The notes below the pieces were generated by a model, which was not told where the DNA came from, searched no databases, and worked only from the letters and a program-made list of their open reading frames with translations. From NCBI GenBank assembly GCA_024761205.1, contig JAMASS010000018.1, positions 1 to 64,000 of the forward strand: a stretch of DNA of 64,000 nucleotides. Direction: 5' to 3'. Positions within the stretch are counted from its first letter, which is position 1. Each line of letters starts with the position of its first letter. This document shows, piece after piece, positions 32,621 to 42,490 of the stretch. Position numbers and translations under genes: made by a program. Source of the stretch: Limisphaerales bacterium. GTDB lineage: Bacteria > Verrucomicrobiota > Verrucomicrobiia > Limisphaerales > AAA164-E04.

Positions 32621-33364
32621 TTGGCTGTGAGCGAGGAGGAGGCAATTCGGCTGCAGAAGTTCATTGCTCAATCAGGATTTGCGTCGCGTCGTCGTGCTGA
32701 GCGCCTGATTACTTCCGGGCTTGTTAGGGTGAACGGTGCGGTTACTTCAAAACTTGGCGTCAAGGTGCTGCCGTGTGATCGGGTGGAGGTTGGAGGCAGA
32801 TTTCTTAAGCCGTGTGTCAGAAAGCTTTATCTGGCTTTGCATAAGCCCAGGGGTTTTGTGTGTTCTCGCGTTTCTTCCGAGAAATTTCCTTCATATTTGT
32901 CGCTTCTTCCGGACGAGCTGAGAGAGGTCCACAATGTCGGACGTCTTGATGTGGCTAGTGAGGGTTTGTTGTTGGCAACCAACGATGGTGAATTTACTCA
33001 CTTCATCACTCATCCGAGGTTCGAGGTGCGGAAGGAATATGAGGTGGATACTCGTGGTCGTTTCTCCCCGCTGTTTTTGAAACGATTATGTGAGGGTGTC
33101 TCGGTGGATGGCGAGTTGCTTAGGTTTGTTGACTTACGGGTTGTCCGGGATGATCCTGCTCAAGGTCGTCTTTCTGTTCAGTTGATTGGCGGAAAGAATC
33201 GGGAGATACGCCGTTTGTTGGATTATTTCGATCTCCAAGTTGTCCGGCTGAGACGGGTTCGAATTGGAGAGGTGCGGTTGGGTGGCTTAGGGGCCGGAGC
33301 GTGGAGGCATTTGCGAGCGGATGAAGTTAAAGGCTTTGCGTTTAGATATGGTGAGTCTCGATAG
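32621..33364 (+). CDS. RsuA/RluB-family 16S/23S pseudouridine synthase
   Basis: The 247-residue enzyme has an N-terminal S4 RNA-binding domain (IRLQKFIAQSGFASRRRAER) and the catalytic signature GRLDVASEGLLLATNDGEF with its Asp, followed by the EYEVDT strand and a GGKNREIRRL RNA contact. It converts one uridine of rRNA into pseudouridine. The start is uncertain: TTG at 32621 or GTG at 32627, with no strong ribosome-binding site. It could be RsuA, RluB or RluE; the exact site cannot be told from the sequence. Confidence 0.92.
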   Translation: MAVSEEEAIRLQKFIAQSGFASRRRAERLITSGLVRVNGAVTSKLGVKVLPCDRVEVGGRFLKPCVRKLYLALHKPRGFVCSRVSSEKFPSYLSLLPDELREVHNVGRLDVASEGLLLATNDGEFTHFITHPRFEVRKEYEVDTRGRFSPLFLKRLCEGVSVDGELLRFVDLRVVRDDPAQGRLSVQLIGGKNREIRRLLDYFDLQVVRLRRVRIGEVRLGGLGAGAWRHLRADEVKGFAFRYGESR

Positions 33365-33778
33365 CAAAGAAAACTTCGGTGGGGCGAGATTCCGTCAAGC
33401 TGTTATGTGGTTACGCACTTAATTGAGATCGTAGAAAGGGCCGAATTAGGGTCGTATGAAACGAGGCGTTTGGCCGAAGTTAGGCTGTGATGGTCGTTTT
33501 CTATTAGCCACGCGCAAGGCAAAGGTTGCTAGTTCGCCGCAAGGAGACCTTCTCTGGATCGGATGATGAGGCCAAGGACTCGTCGGTGAAGGTGCTGTTT
33601 CGTTTGGGGAAAAGCGGTGAAGAATCGTCGCACTCTCATCTTTCGCCAGGGCTTGCGAATGACGAGTAGGACGCTATGTAGTGGAGGGCATTTGTGAAAG
33701 GCTGCTAGGTTTTGGAGTGAGGGATCATTCGCCGTTACGGTGCTTCCTTAGCCTCCCGCTACCTGATGGTGAGCTGTT
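33365..33778. other. Gene-free stretch with two dispersed repeats
   Basis: It holds a copy of the GGTGGGGCGAGA...TC repeat at 33378-33402 and a copy of the AAAGCGG...CGC hairpin repeat at 33611-33634. No gene is seen. It separates convergent genes, and no clear terminator was identified. Confidence 0.5.
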
Positions 33779-34993
33779 TCACCCAATAAACGCATCGTGT
33801 GCGGCTTTGAGGGCACGTTCGCCTTGGGCGAGAGAGACCACCACGGAGAGTTTGATTTCGCTGGTGGAGATCATGTCGATGTTGATTTCTTCTTCAGCCA
33901 AGACTTCAAAGAGTTTGGCAGCGATGCCGGAGTGACTCTTCATGCCGACGCCGACGACGGAGAGTTTGCCCATTTCTTCTTGGGTCACGATGTCGGTGAA
34001 TCCGACTTCGGTGGCAAGCGCGTCAATCACTTCGCGGGATTTAGGTAGGTCGGTGCGCTCCACTGTGAAGGAGAGATCGGTCGTTGGGTTCGTGCCGTGG
34101 CCGACGTTTTGGACGATCATGTCGACGTTTACGGCGGCTTCGTTGAGTGCTTTGAAGATTTGCGAGGCGACGCCCGGTCGATCAGGCACACCGATCAGGG
34201 TGGCTTTGGCTTGGTGCTTGTCGAGGGAGACGCCACGGACGACGATGTGTTCCATGTTGGCGGTTTCTTCTTTCACAATGGTTCCCGGATTTTGATTCAG
34301 GCTCGAGCGCACTTCAAAGGTGACCCTAAACTTTTTCGCAAATTCGACGGATCGACTTTGCATGACTTTGGCTCCGGAGCTAGCGAGTTCAAGCATCTCA
34401 TCATAGGAAATTTCATCAAGTTTCTTGGCATGTGGCACAATCCGCGGGTCGGTAGTGTAGACGCCATCGACGTCGGTATAAATCTGGCAAAGGTCGGCTT
34501 TGACGGCGGCAGCGATAGCGATGGCGGTCAGGTCGGACCCACCTCGTCCCAAGGTGGTGATGTGGCCTTCCCGTGTCTGTCCTTGAAATCCGGCGACGAT
34601 CACAACGTGGCCCTGATCCAGGATTTGGTGCACTTGTTTTGGGGTGATGTTTTTGATTTTGGCCTTGGTGTGCATGCCATCGGTTTCAATCCCGGCTTGT
34701 GCGCCTGTGAGTGAGATCGCAGAGATGTTGAGGGCGTGGAGGGCCATGGCTGTGAGGGCGATGGTAGTCTGTTCGCCGGTCGCGAGCAGCATGTCCATCT
34801 CACGTTCCGTGGGCACGGGCATGATATCGTGTGCCAGACTGATGAGGCGATCGGTAACGCCTCCCATGGCCGAGACGACGACGATCACCTGATCGCCGCG
34901 ACGGCGGTATTCGGCGACTCGTTGAGCAACGTTTTTGATGCGGTCGGTATTAACGACGGAACTGCCACCATATTTTTGGACGATGAGCGCCAT
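33779..34993 (-). CDS. lysC: Aspartate kinase
   Basis: The 404-residue enzyme phosphorylates aspartate, the first step toward lysine, threonine and methionine. The kinase domain has KYGGSSVVN, VVVSAMGGVTDRLISL, ATGEQTTIALTAMAL and GRGGSDLTAIAIAAAV. Two ACT domains follow (from about residue 263: ATLIGVPDRPGVASQIFKAL, and LSVVGVGMKSHSGIAAKLFE), so feedback inhibition by a pathway product is likely. It is the last gene of the hom-thrC-lysC unit, 28 bp after thrC. Confidence 0.97.
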   Translation of the reverse strand: MALIVQKYGGSSVVNTDRIKNVAQRVAEYRRRGDQVIVVVSAMGGVTDRLISLAHDIMPVPTEREMDMLLATGEQTTIALTAMALHALNISAISLTGAQAGIETDGMHTKAKIKNITPKQVHQILDQGHVVIVAGFQGQTREGHITTLGRGGSDLTAIAIAAAVKADLCQIYTDVDGVYTTDPRIVPHAKKLDEISYDEMLELASSGAKVMQSRSVEFAKKFRVTFEVRSSLNQNPGTIVKEETANMEHIVVRGVSLDKHQAKATLIGVPDRPGVASQIFKALNEAAVNVDMIVQNVGHGTNPTTDLSFTVERTDLPKSREVIDALATEVGFTDIVTQEEMGKLSVVGVGMKSHSGIAAKLFEVLAEEEINIDMISTSEIKLSVVVSLAQGERALKAAHDAFIG

Positions 34994-35021
34994 GCTGAGG
35001 GAAGGCGACGGGCTGGGTGGA

Positions 35022-36104
35022 TTAGATGCCGATTGCTTTGATAACCGAAGCAGTATCCGGATCGACGAGGGTGGGTTCTTTACCGGCGGTCAAGAGTGCT
35101 CGGTCGGGATCCTTAAGTCCATGCCCGGTCATGGTGGCCGTGATCACACTCCCCTCCGGGATGAGGCGGGTGTGGATGTTTTTGATGAGACCGGCCAACG
35201 GTGCCGCACTAGCTGGTTCAGCGAAAATTCCATCGGTTTGAGCAATCGTCTTGTAAGCGTGGAGGATCTCCTCGTCGGTAACTTTGCCGATCAGTCCTTT
35301 GGATTCTCTGGCGGCCTGGATCGCTCCACTCCAGCTGGCGGGGTTGCCGATCCGTATTGCAGTGGCGGCAGTTTTGGGGTTTTCCACTGGATGGCCATCT
35401 ACGAGCGGGGCGGCCCCGGCGGCTTGAAAGCCGCACATGCGTGGTTTTCGATCTGTGCGTTGGCGATCGAAGAATTCCTTGAAGCCCCGCCAGTAGGCCG
35501 TGATGTTACCAGCGTTGCCGACCGGTAGGAAATGAAAGTCTGGCGCTTGGCCCAGCTGGTCGCAGATTTCAAAGGCGGCTGTTTTTTGCCCTTCGATACG
35601 AACTAGGTTGATGCTATTAACGACCTCCACGCGGACGGTGGCACCGAGTTCACGGACGATGCGCAGCGCGTCATCGAAATTGCCGTTGATGGCGATGGTC
35701 TCGGCACCGTAGATGAGAGATTGGGAGAGTTTGCCCATAGCAATGTTCCCGTGGGGTAGGATCACGATACATTTGAGATTGGCCTTGGCGGCATAGGCAG
35801 CTGCGGAGGCGGAGGTGTTTCCCGTGCTGGCACAGGCCACGACCTCGGCGCCTTTCTCGCAGGCCTTGCTGATCGCCAGGGTCATCCCGCGGTCCTTGAA
35901 TGACGCGGTTGGGTTGAGTCCTTCGTATTTTAGGTAAAGCTTGAACTTGCCACCAATGGCTTCCACGAAATTCTGAGCTGGCACCAACGGCGTGTTGCCT
36001 TCGCACAACGAGACAATGGGTGTCGCATCCGTTACCGGCAAATAATCCGCGTAGTGTCGAATCACGCCTTGCCAGTGGGCTGAAGTCTCGGTTGAAGCTG
36101 ACAT
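35022..36104 (-). CDS. thrC: Threonine synthase
   Basis: The 360-residue PLP enzyme converts O-phosphohomoserine to threonine. PLP-binding Lys is in NPTASFKDRGM, and the phosphate loop is TGNTSASAAAYAAKA. It is the short type, as in Bacillus, rather than the long plant-like type. The start codon lies two bases after the hom stop, so the pair is tightly coupled. Confidence 0.96.
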   Translation of the reverse strand: MSASTETSAHWQGVIRHYADYLPVTDATPIVSLCEGNTPLVPAQNFVEAIGGKFKLYLKYEGLNPTASFKDRGMTLAISKACEKGAEVVACASTGNTSASAAAYAAKANLKCIVILPHGNIAMGKLSQSLIYGAETIAINGNFDDALRIVRELGATVRVEVVNSINLVRIEGQKTAAFEICDQLGQAPDFHFLPVGNAGNITAYWRGFKEFFDRQRTDRKPRMCGFQAAGAAPLVDGHPVENPKTAATAIRIGNPASWSGAIQAARESKGLIGKVTDEEILHAYKTIAQTDGIFAEPASAAPLAGLIKNIHTRLIPEGSVITATMTGHGLKDPDRALLTAGKEPTLVDPDTASVIKAIGI

Positions 36105-36106
36105 CG

Positions 36107-37435
36107 TTAATGGAAGTGTTCGACGCGGATCATCTTCGAGGGAGATTTGACGACATTTAAGCGACTGATTTGATTCAATGCCTTCTGCATCGCACTGGTG
36201 GCGGCGTCGTGGATCATTAGGATCAGCGGCACTGAGGCGCCTTTGTGTCCTTCCGGTTGAACGATGGACGAGATTCCGATGCCGCTTTCGGCGAGCACTT
36301 TGGTGATCTTGGCCATGGTGCCGGGTTTATCCGCGACTGTCAGGCGCATATAGTATTCGCTGATGATATCTTCCCAGGGAATCACCTGGCCTTCTGAGGT
36401 GTGGCGCGTGAATGGCCGAACGCGAACGGTTTGATGATTGATGTGATCGAGAGCGGCGTCGGCAATGTCACTCAGCACTGCGCTGGCGGTGGCGCCATGT
36501 CCGGCGCCATGTCCGTAGTAAAGGGTTTCGCCCACGACATCGCCATTGATGTAGATTGCATTGAAAACGCCGCTGACACTGGCGAGGATATGCGATTGTG
36601 GAATGAGTGTCGGGCAGACAGACACCTGAATCTGATGCTCTTTGGCCGAATGTCGCGATCCTGTCGTGGAGAGACGGCAGATGGACGCGAGGAGTTTGAT
36701 TTTGTATCCTAGCTTACCGGCGAACTCGATGTCCATCTGAGAAATCTGCCGAATCCCGTCCACGTGAATTTGGTCCGGTGAGACCCAGAAGCCATGGGCG
36801 AGGGAAGCTAGCAGACCCGTTTTGTGCATCGCATCCAATCCATCCACATCAAGCGATGCTTTGGCTTCGGCATAGCCTTTTTTCTGAGCGTCCGCCAGGA
36901 CATCGGCGAAATCGCCACCTTCGGCTTCCATCCGGGTCAGGATGTAGTTACAGGTTCCGTTGAGAATGCCGTAGATGTAATTGAGCCGATTGCCGACCAG
37001 ACCTTCCCGAAGCACCTTGATGATCGGAATGCCCCCGGCGACGCTGGCTTCGTAATAGAGACCGGCTCCGTTTTCGGCAGCCAGGGCGAAGAGCGATTCG
37101 CCATGCTCGGACAGGAGGGCCTTGTTGGCGGTGACGACGGGTTTGCCAAGCTTAAGGGCGGTTTCTACGATGGTTTTTGCCGTTGTCGTTCCGCCGATCA
37201 ATTCGCCGACGATGTCGGTCTTGGGATCGCGGATTGCCGCCTTCCAATCGGTGCTGACCAGACGCTCGGAGAATCGAACCGGCCTTTGTTTGCGCCGGTT
37301 ACGGACGACGACATGATTGATTTGGAGATGGGTACCAGTCCGTGCGACGAGCAGTCCGCTATTGCGGCGGAGTGCTTGGTACACACCACAGCCTACCGTT
37401 CCGCCGCCGATAATTGCCACGTTCAGTCGCCGCAT
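36107..37435 (-). CDS. hom: Homoserine dehydrogenase
   Basis: The 442-residue enzyme reduces aspartate semialdehyde to homoserine. The dinucleotide fold is NVAIIGGGTVGCGVYQAL, the conserved VTANKALL and GILNGTCNYILTRM are present, and an ACT domain with RLTVADKPGTMAKITKVLAE closes the protein. The frame is open to 37474 with a TTG, but the ATG at 37435 starts directly at the Rossmann strand and is preferred. It heads the unit hom-thrC-lysC, which covers three steps of threonine synthesis. Aspartate semialdehyde dehydrogenase and homoserine kinase genes are elsewhere. Confidence 0.95.
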   Translation of the reverse strand: MRRLNVAIIGGGTVGCGVYQALRRNSGLLVARTGTHLQINHVVVRNRRKQRPVRFSERLVSTDWKAAIRDPKTDIVGELIGGTTTAKTIVETALKLGKPVVTANKALLSEHGESLFALAAENGAGLYYEASVAGGIPIIKVLREGLVGNRLNYIYGILNGTCNYILTRMEAEGGDFADVLADAQKKGYAEAKASLDVDGLDAMHKTGLLASLAHGFWVSPDQIHVDGIRQISQMDIEFAGKLGYKIKLLASICRLSTTGSRHSAKEHQIQVSVCPTLIPQSHILASVSGVFNAIYINGDVVGETLYYGHGAGHGATASAVLSDIADAALDHINHQTVRVRPFTRHTSEGQVIPWEDIISEYYMRLTVADKPGTMAKITKVLAESGIGISSIVQPEGHKGASVPLILMIHDAATSAMQKALNQISRLNVVKSPSKMIRVEHFH

Positions 37436-37759
37436 AAAGGGAGAGAGGATGCCTGGATTGGCAAGTGTCGACAAATCAAAAGTGTGTCGCGATTTATAGG
37501 ATCAGCGACGCTGTGAAACGGCGACTCTGAATGGTCTCCGATCGACATTTGCTGATCTCTGGCGGGGATATCAGCAGGGTGGTTGATTGAACCGTCGATG
37601 CTACTGGATTTTGAGATAGACCTTTCATTCACATTGCCACTTAGAGGCTGGACTGGCTAATAATCGAAAACTCGGTTTTCTCCGGAAAAATCACCGAAAA
37701 CAGCAAAGTTCAGGGATTAAATCAGAGTTTTCCTAGACTTTATCGATGAAGGTTAGTCA
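37436..37759. other. Intergenic, promoter region for hom
   Basis: No gene is seen. It must contain the promoter for the minus-strand hom operon. No riboswitch was recognised. Confidence 0.4.
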
Positions 37760-38953
37760 CTACAGCCTTTCCGGTTGTCCCATGAGTTCCCCGATTCGCG
37801 AGAGCAAACGACTGGCCGGACCGCCATCGATGGCTCGGTGATCGAAACTGAGCGTGAGAAAGGCTTCGGTTTGGGGCACGAATGTTTGGGCGGCCTCGTC
37901 CCAAACGGGCTGCTTGCGTCCGGCCCCCATGCCTAAGACTAGGGTTTGTTCGGGGAGAGGAATCGGAGTCGCCCAGGTCAGCCCAAAGGTGCCGTAATTG
38001 GTGACCGTTGCGATTGATTTGCCCGTGGCGTCTGCTGGGAGGCGTCGTTCTCGTGCTTGAGTGACCATCTCTTGATAACGCGGGATCATCTCCGCTAGGG
38101 ACTGTTTATCCGCCTCTCGCAATACCGGAACTAAAACACCGTCTTCGGCCTCGACAGCGAAACCCACATCAATCGAGGCGGGATGGGCGATATTGCGTCC
38201 GATAAGGCGACCGGCCGGCGTGCTGTCTTCGCTCAGGGCGAGGGCGAGCGCCCGAATGACGTAGAGAGCCGGGCCCGGTGTGAGTTCAAGCGTCTTGCGG
38301 TGCCGAAGCAGCGGATCCAGAATCACCGGGAGCCCCGCAGTTGCAAGTGGTCGGGTCCAGCTGCGGCACATCGCGTCGGCGACGGTAACACGCATGGAGG
38401 ACGCTTGGCTGAGTTTGGTTTGGTTGAGTTCGGCGATGAAGGATTCAAAGTCCTGAATCGTGATGCGACCACCGGCCCCGGAACCGGCGATTCCAGCTAG
38501 ATCAGCGCTACGAAGCCCGAGCTCATGCATCCGTGCTTTGAGGCGCGGTGACAAGTACGAGACACCTAGTCCATCGGCGGGAATGGGAAGGTTTTCCACG
38601 ATCGGTTTGACTGCCGGGGTGCTTGACGTTGAGGACCGCTTGATTTTCGCTTCTAGCGTGCGGGATTGGTCAGGGGAGCGCGATTTGTTGTCGTTGTGCT
38701 GGATGGCGGTTTCGTTTGTTTCGATGTAACCCAAAACAGCTCCCACGAGGTAGCTTTCGTCAATGACGCTGGTAAACTCCTTGATGGTCCCGGCCGCGGG
38801 TGCGGTGACGTTCATCGCTGCTTTGTTAGTCTCGACTTCGATGATGTCCTGGTCGATGGTAACAGGGTCTCCCTCTTGCACGAGAAAGTCGATGATGGTC
38901 GCCTCGGAGATCGACTCACCAAGTTGCGGCATGATGATGGGGATGTCTGGCAT
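37760..38953 (-). CDS. 2-oxoacid dehydrogenase E2, dihydrolipoyl acyltransferase
   Basis: The 397-residue protein has an N-terminal lipoyl domain (IIMPQLGESISEATI, lipoyl Lys in VETNKAAMNV), a peripheral-subunit-binding domain (SYLSPRLKARMHELGL, then GSGAGGRITIQDFESF) and a catalytic core ending in the LSFDHRAIDGGPASRL motif with His and Asp. The acceptor could be acetyl-CoA or branched-chain acyl-CoA; the sequence alone does not decide between pyruvate and branched-chain substrates. It is the third gene of the alpha-beta-E2 unit, 22 bp after E1beta. No E3 gene is in the window. Confidence 0.93.
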   Translation of the reverse strand: MPDIPIIMPQLGESISEATIIDFLVQEGDPVTIDQDIIEVETNKAAMNVTAPAAGTIKEFTSVIDESYLVGAVLGYIETNETAIQHNDNKSRSPDQSRTLEAKIKRSSTSSTPAVKPIVENLPIPADGLGVSYLSPRLKARMHELGLRSADLAGIAGSGAGGRITIQDFESFIAELNQTKLSQASSMRVTVADAMCRSWTRPLATAGLPVILDPLLRHRKTLELTPGPALYVIRALALALSEDSTPAGRLIGRNIAHPASIDVGFAVEAEDGVLVPVLREADKQSLAEMIPRYQEMVTQARERRLPADATGKSIATVTNYGTFGLTWATPIPLPEQTLVLGMGAGRKQPVWDEAAQTFVPQTEAFLTLSFDHRAIDGGPASRLLSRIGELMGQPERL

Positions 38954-38975
38954 ACAGTAGGCGATGGTTGGCAGG

Positions 38976-39941
38976 CTAGATTCGCATCAGGTCCCGGACG
39001 GCAACGAGAATACTTTGAGCTGTGGGGCGATGAACGGACCAAAGATCAGGGTGGTAAGGAATCGGCGTATCTTTGGCGTTCACCCGCCTCGGTGGAGCGT
39101 CGAGGAGATGAAATCCCTCAGCGGTGACCCGGGCGATGACTTCAGCTGAGACACCCCCCCAAGGCCAGGCCTCAGCCACGCAAAGCAGACGTCCGGTTCG
39201 GGCGATGGATGCCATAATGGTGTTCGTATCGATGGGTTTTACTGTGCGAAGGTCAACGATTTCGAGTTCGATATTCTCGGTGGCGAGTTCATCCGCTGCC
39301 TTGAGTACTTCGTGGAGCATGGCACTGTAGGTCGCGATGGTCATGTCTCGTCCGACGCGTGCGATCCGAGCCTTTTCGGGGGGCAGGGCCTCGGTGGGAA
39401 GCGCCTCAGCTTTGAGATGATAATAAAGATACTTGTGTTCACAAAAGACTACCGGATCATCAATATTCACGGCGTCCACCAGCATGGTGTAGGCGTCTTC
39501 GACTGTGGCCGGAGTCATGACGATGAGTCCTGGGTAATGGGCGTAGAGGGCCTCAAGGCTTTGGGAATGAAAAGGACCGCCACCCGAGGTGCCGCCGCTT
39601 GGTAGGCGGACGGTGATTGGGATCGGCACTGAGGTTCGCCAAGAGAAAGCGCCAGCATGGTTAACGATTTGATTGAAACCAACCGTTGAGAAATCTGCAA
39701 ACTGCATCTCCACGATGGGACGCAGGCCTTCGATCGCTGCGCCGATGGCCGTTCCAACTATGGCGTCCTCACTGATCGGCGCATCAAGAACCCGGTCCGG
39801 AAATAAGTTGGCCAGTCCCTTGGTCGCTTTGAAGGCGCCGCCGAATTTGCCGACGTCCTGACCGTAAACAAGGACGCGGGGATCCGTCTCCAGCAGATGG
39901 TGTTGGGCCTCGCGAATGGCGTTGAGATAGGTAATCGACAT
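38976..39941 (-). CDS. 2-oxoacid dehydrogenase E1 beta subunit
   Basis: The 321-residue protein starts at the ATG at 39941 (MSITYLNAIREAQHHLL), where the family begins; the longer frame upstream overlaps the E1alpha end. Conserved blocks are VLVYGQDVGKFGGAFKATKG, DAPISEDAIVGTAIGAAIEG and the PHxxx region FHSQSLEALYAHYPGLIVMT. With E1alpha it decarboxylates the 2-oxoacid on thiamine pyrophosphate. It follows E1alpha by 37 bp. Confidence 0.94.
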   Translation of the reverse strand: MSITYLNAIREAQHHLLETDPRVLVYGQDVGKFGGAFKATKGLANLFPDRVLDAPISEDAIVGTAIGAAIEGLRPIVEMQFADFSTVGFNQIVNHAGAFSWRTSVPIPITVRLPSGGTSGGGPFHSQSLEALYAHYPGLIVMTPATVEDAYTMLVDAVNIDDPVVFCEHKYLYYHLKAEALPTEALPPEKARIARVGRDMTIATYSAMLHEVLKAADELATENIELEIVDLRTVKPIDTNTIMASIARTGRLLCVAEAWPWGGVSAEVIARVTAEGFHLLDAPPRRVNAKDTPIPYHPDLWSVHRPTAQSILVAVRDLMRI

Positions 39942-39978
39942 GTCAATCTGGCGATCGCTAAGGTCCTCTCTTGAAAAC

Positions 39979-41010
39979 TCACAGGGGAGGGTCTGCCAGG
40001 CGTCGGGTCGCCAGGGCCTGCCAATCGTGGGTAAACGGGTCTGGTTCGCCTTCGCTAGCGACGGCCTGAACCGCGGCTTCAATTTTCTGGAAAATGGTGC
40101 CCTTCAGCTCCCGAACACTTGACCGTTTAATAAGGTTCATTTTCACGAGCTGTTCTTCGGCGACGGCGAGGCAGTCTCGCCCAACCGGTGAGGTCTTCAA
40201 TCGCTCCTCGATATAGTGGGCATCGTCATGTTCCCCGTGGCCGCAGAGCCTTAGAAGCTCCGCCACCACGAGCTGAGGTCCGTTTCCTCCACGAGCGCGT
40301 TCAATTGCTTCGCCGATGACTTTGTGGCAGGCAATGAGATCGGTACCGTCGACGGTATGGCCGTCAATGCCGTAACCGATAGCTCTGTCGACCAGAGATT
40401 TACAGGCGAATTGCTTCTCGGCGGGTGTTGAGTAGGCGTAGTGGTTATTCGCGATGACAATGACCAAGGGCAAGCGTTCGACGGCCGCTAGGTTCACGGC
40501 TTCGTGAAAGGCGCCGGTTGAGGTGCCGCCATCGCCGATGCACGTTCCGCCTACGACCTCTCTCTGTCCCTGGATTCGTTTGGCCAAGAGAATACCGCCA
40601 ACTACGGAAATCATCGCCCCAAGATGGCTAATCATCGGAAGGTAGCCATCTCGTGGGCGGCCGCGGTGAACGTTCCCGTCTCGGGCTTGCATGGGGCCGC
40701 TTGGGGAACCGAGCCAGGCTCTCAGGGCTTCTGTGATCGTTTCGCCGAAGGCGAGCCGCCCGGCACTGTCGCGGATAAGCGGTGCATAGATATCGGTGGA
40801 GCGGAGGGCTTGTCCAAGAGCGACGCTCAGTGCCTCCTGACCCTTGCCGAGAAAGACACTGCCGTGGATTTTGCCGGCACGGTACATGGCCGCAAGTTTA
40901 TCATCGAGCATGCGGGCCGTGAGCATCCATCGAAACGCGTTGAGCAGCGGATGCGAGGCTTCGGACGACGATGCCATTGTCTCGGTGTGCACTGCCTCTT
41001 GCCGAACCAT
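39979..41010 (-). CDS. 2-oxoacid dehydrogenase E1 alpha subunit
   Basis: The 343-residue TPP-binding subunit has GDGGTSTGAFHEAVNLAAVE and IANNHYAYST, the GDG...N thiamine-pyrophosphate motif, with the GNVHRGRPRDGYLPM active-site loop. It begins the operon that also encodes E1beta and E2. The N-terminal dozen residues before ASHPLLNAFRWM are not conserved, so the start could be the internal ATG at about 40977. Confidence 0.93.
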   Translation of the reverse strand: MVRQEAVHTETMASSSEASHPLLNAFRWMLTARMLDDKLAAMYRAGKIHGSVFLGKGQEALSVALGQALRSTDIYAPLIRDSAGRLAFGETITEALRAWLGSPSGPMQARDGNVHRGRPRDGYLPMISHLGAMISVVGGILLAKRIQGQREVVGGTCIGDGGTSTGAFHEAVNLAAVERLPLVIVIANNHYAYSTPAEKQFACKSLVDRAIGYGIDGHTVDGTDLIACHKVIGEAIERARGGNGPQLVVAELLRLCGHGEHDDAHYIEERLKTSPVGRDCLAVAEEQLVKMNLIKRSSVRELKGTIFQKIEAAVQAVASEGEPDPFTHDWQALATRRLADPPL

Positions 41011-41622
41011 TTGCCTACTCTAGGGCGGGGTTGAGAATGGGCGCAAACGTTTCTTGTCTGGCGGCCGTTTGTGTTTCAAGGTTTGCTGGAAAAAGGTGGT
41101 GAAAATCATTCACCTTTTGCTGATAGAACCGCATTTTAACTAGTTTGACTGAATCATTGACCCTGGCAACTCCAATCGACCCCAGAAATTCCCCAGCAGT
41201 CTCCCATCATTCAGCAAATGGAACTAGGCACCTATTTATCGGTGCGCCTGAAACATTCCGGCAACGCGCCCTTCTGCGATGGGCCGCACAGCCGCCTCGC
41301 CCTTACGCGCCTGCCGCACGGAAACGATCCCCTTCCTCACTGAAATAATCGCCTCCTTCGGCGGAACGATCCCGCTCCCGAGTGAAAACTTTCTGTTCCT
41401 GAAAAAATCTTGCTCACCCTCGGTGACACTGCCCTGAATCCCAGGCAAGCCACTCCTTTTCAAGGAGTTAACCATTTCAGGGCGATAATGAAGCCTTTCC
41501 CGTCCGCCTCGACGGATGCTGTCGAAGTCGACTCCATTGACACTTGGGCTGAAGTCTCTATGCTTCCGAGACTTCATTGAGCAAACCCTAGTAATCAATC
41601 AACTCTGGAAGGGCATGACGAA
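41011..41622. other. Gene-free stretch
   Basis: No recognisable gene. The divergent 2-oxoacid dehydrogenase promoter should lie here. A small ACTCCTTTTCAAGGAGT hairpin is at about 41451. Confidence 0.4.
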
Positions 41623-42450
41623 ATGAATCCTCTCACGAAATCGGAAAAACTGGCTACGAATCATCATCGCCTTCACCTTATTGGCAGCGTTTTCCGTTCG
41701 CGTGGGTGCGGCGGAAGACGGCGTCGGCCCGTCGCTTCCCAAACCCGGCGCAAATCATCGCCGATGAAATCAAGCAAGGACTCATCGCCAAGGCCAAGCG
41801 CATGCTCTTCGGCGACCGCTCCGGCGTCTCGACTGCGCAGCAATCTGGCATCTCCAATCACGAAAACCGCGTCCGCCTGGGAATCTTCGTGATGGTGCAC
41901 GGCTTTCTCAAGGGGTTCTACGAGAATCCGGCCCGATTCAGCCGGCAATTCGAGCGGATGTAGCGCACCCTGGAGGAATACGACCGTCACGATAACCCCT
42001 ACGTGTTGGGAGGGATCTTTCGGAACCTCCGGGATTACCACGAGGAATCGTGTTACGATCCTGATTCTCTATACCAGGGTGGGGCCGCGTCCCGAGACCG
42101 GCGAAGTCTATCCGCCCGAACCCGTGCCCGTGGACGGCAAAACCACTTGGGGGCTGGAAACCCTTCGTTCCTACGAAAGCATTGCCTATAATCTCCAAGC
42201 GCCTCGAAAGTGGCCGGGCAAGGAAGAGTTGCCGAACGAGGAGGTGGAGGCGATTCGGGATCGGCTGGTCGCTGAGATCGACGGGATGGCCGACCGGGAT
42301 TATCCCCCCTTCGCCTACATGTACGACTACGAAATAGCTATGCAGGCTGGTGATCGGATGCTGATTCCTCGGGAAGGTTGGCTGGAGGATTACCGCGCCT
42401 GGCAGAAAGCTACCTTCGGCTACGAACCGCCCAAAGGCGAGGGGCCTTAG
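41623..42450 (+). pseudogene. Secreted protein of unknown family, broken
   Basis: The start MNPLTKSEKL and a hydrophobic leader (LRIIIAFTLLAAFSVRVGAA) lie in different frames, so a frameshift occurs within the first dozen codons. The second third (LIAKAKRMLFGDRSGVSTAQ, then VRLGIFVMVHGFLKGFYENP) is in a third frame and has a stop at about 41960. The last third is a long clean frame (WGLETLRSYESIAYNLQAPR to the stop at 42450). The protein would be about 270 residues and exported. I do not recognise it. Confidence 0.5.
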
Positions 42451-42490
42451 CAGGCTTGCCCTGGTGCCTTTTCCGGAGTGTGCAACAGGA

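Noticed and set aside
34097-34714. 205-codon plus-strand frame over lysC
   Set aside because: Exact antisense of the aspartate kinase gene with no family resemblance.
37436-37759. Riboswitch or leader peptide before hom
   Set aside because: No known aptamer landmarks and no short frame rich in Thr or Ile codons were found.
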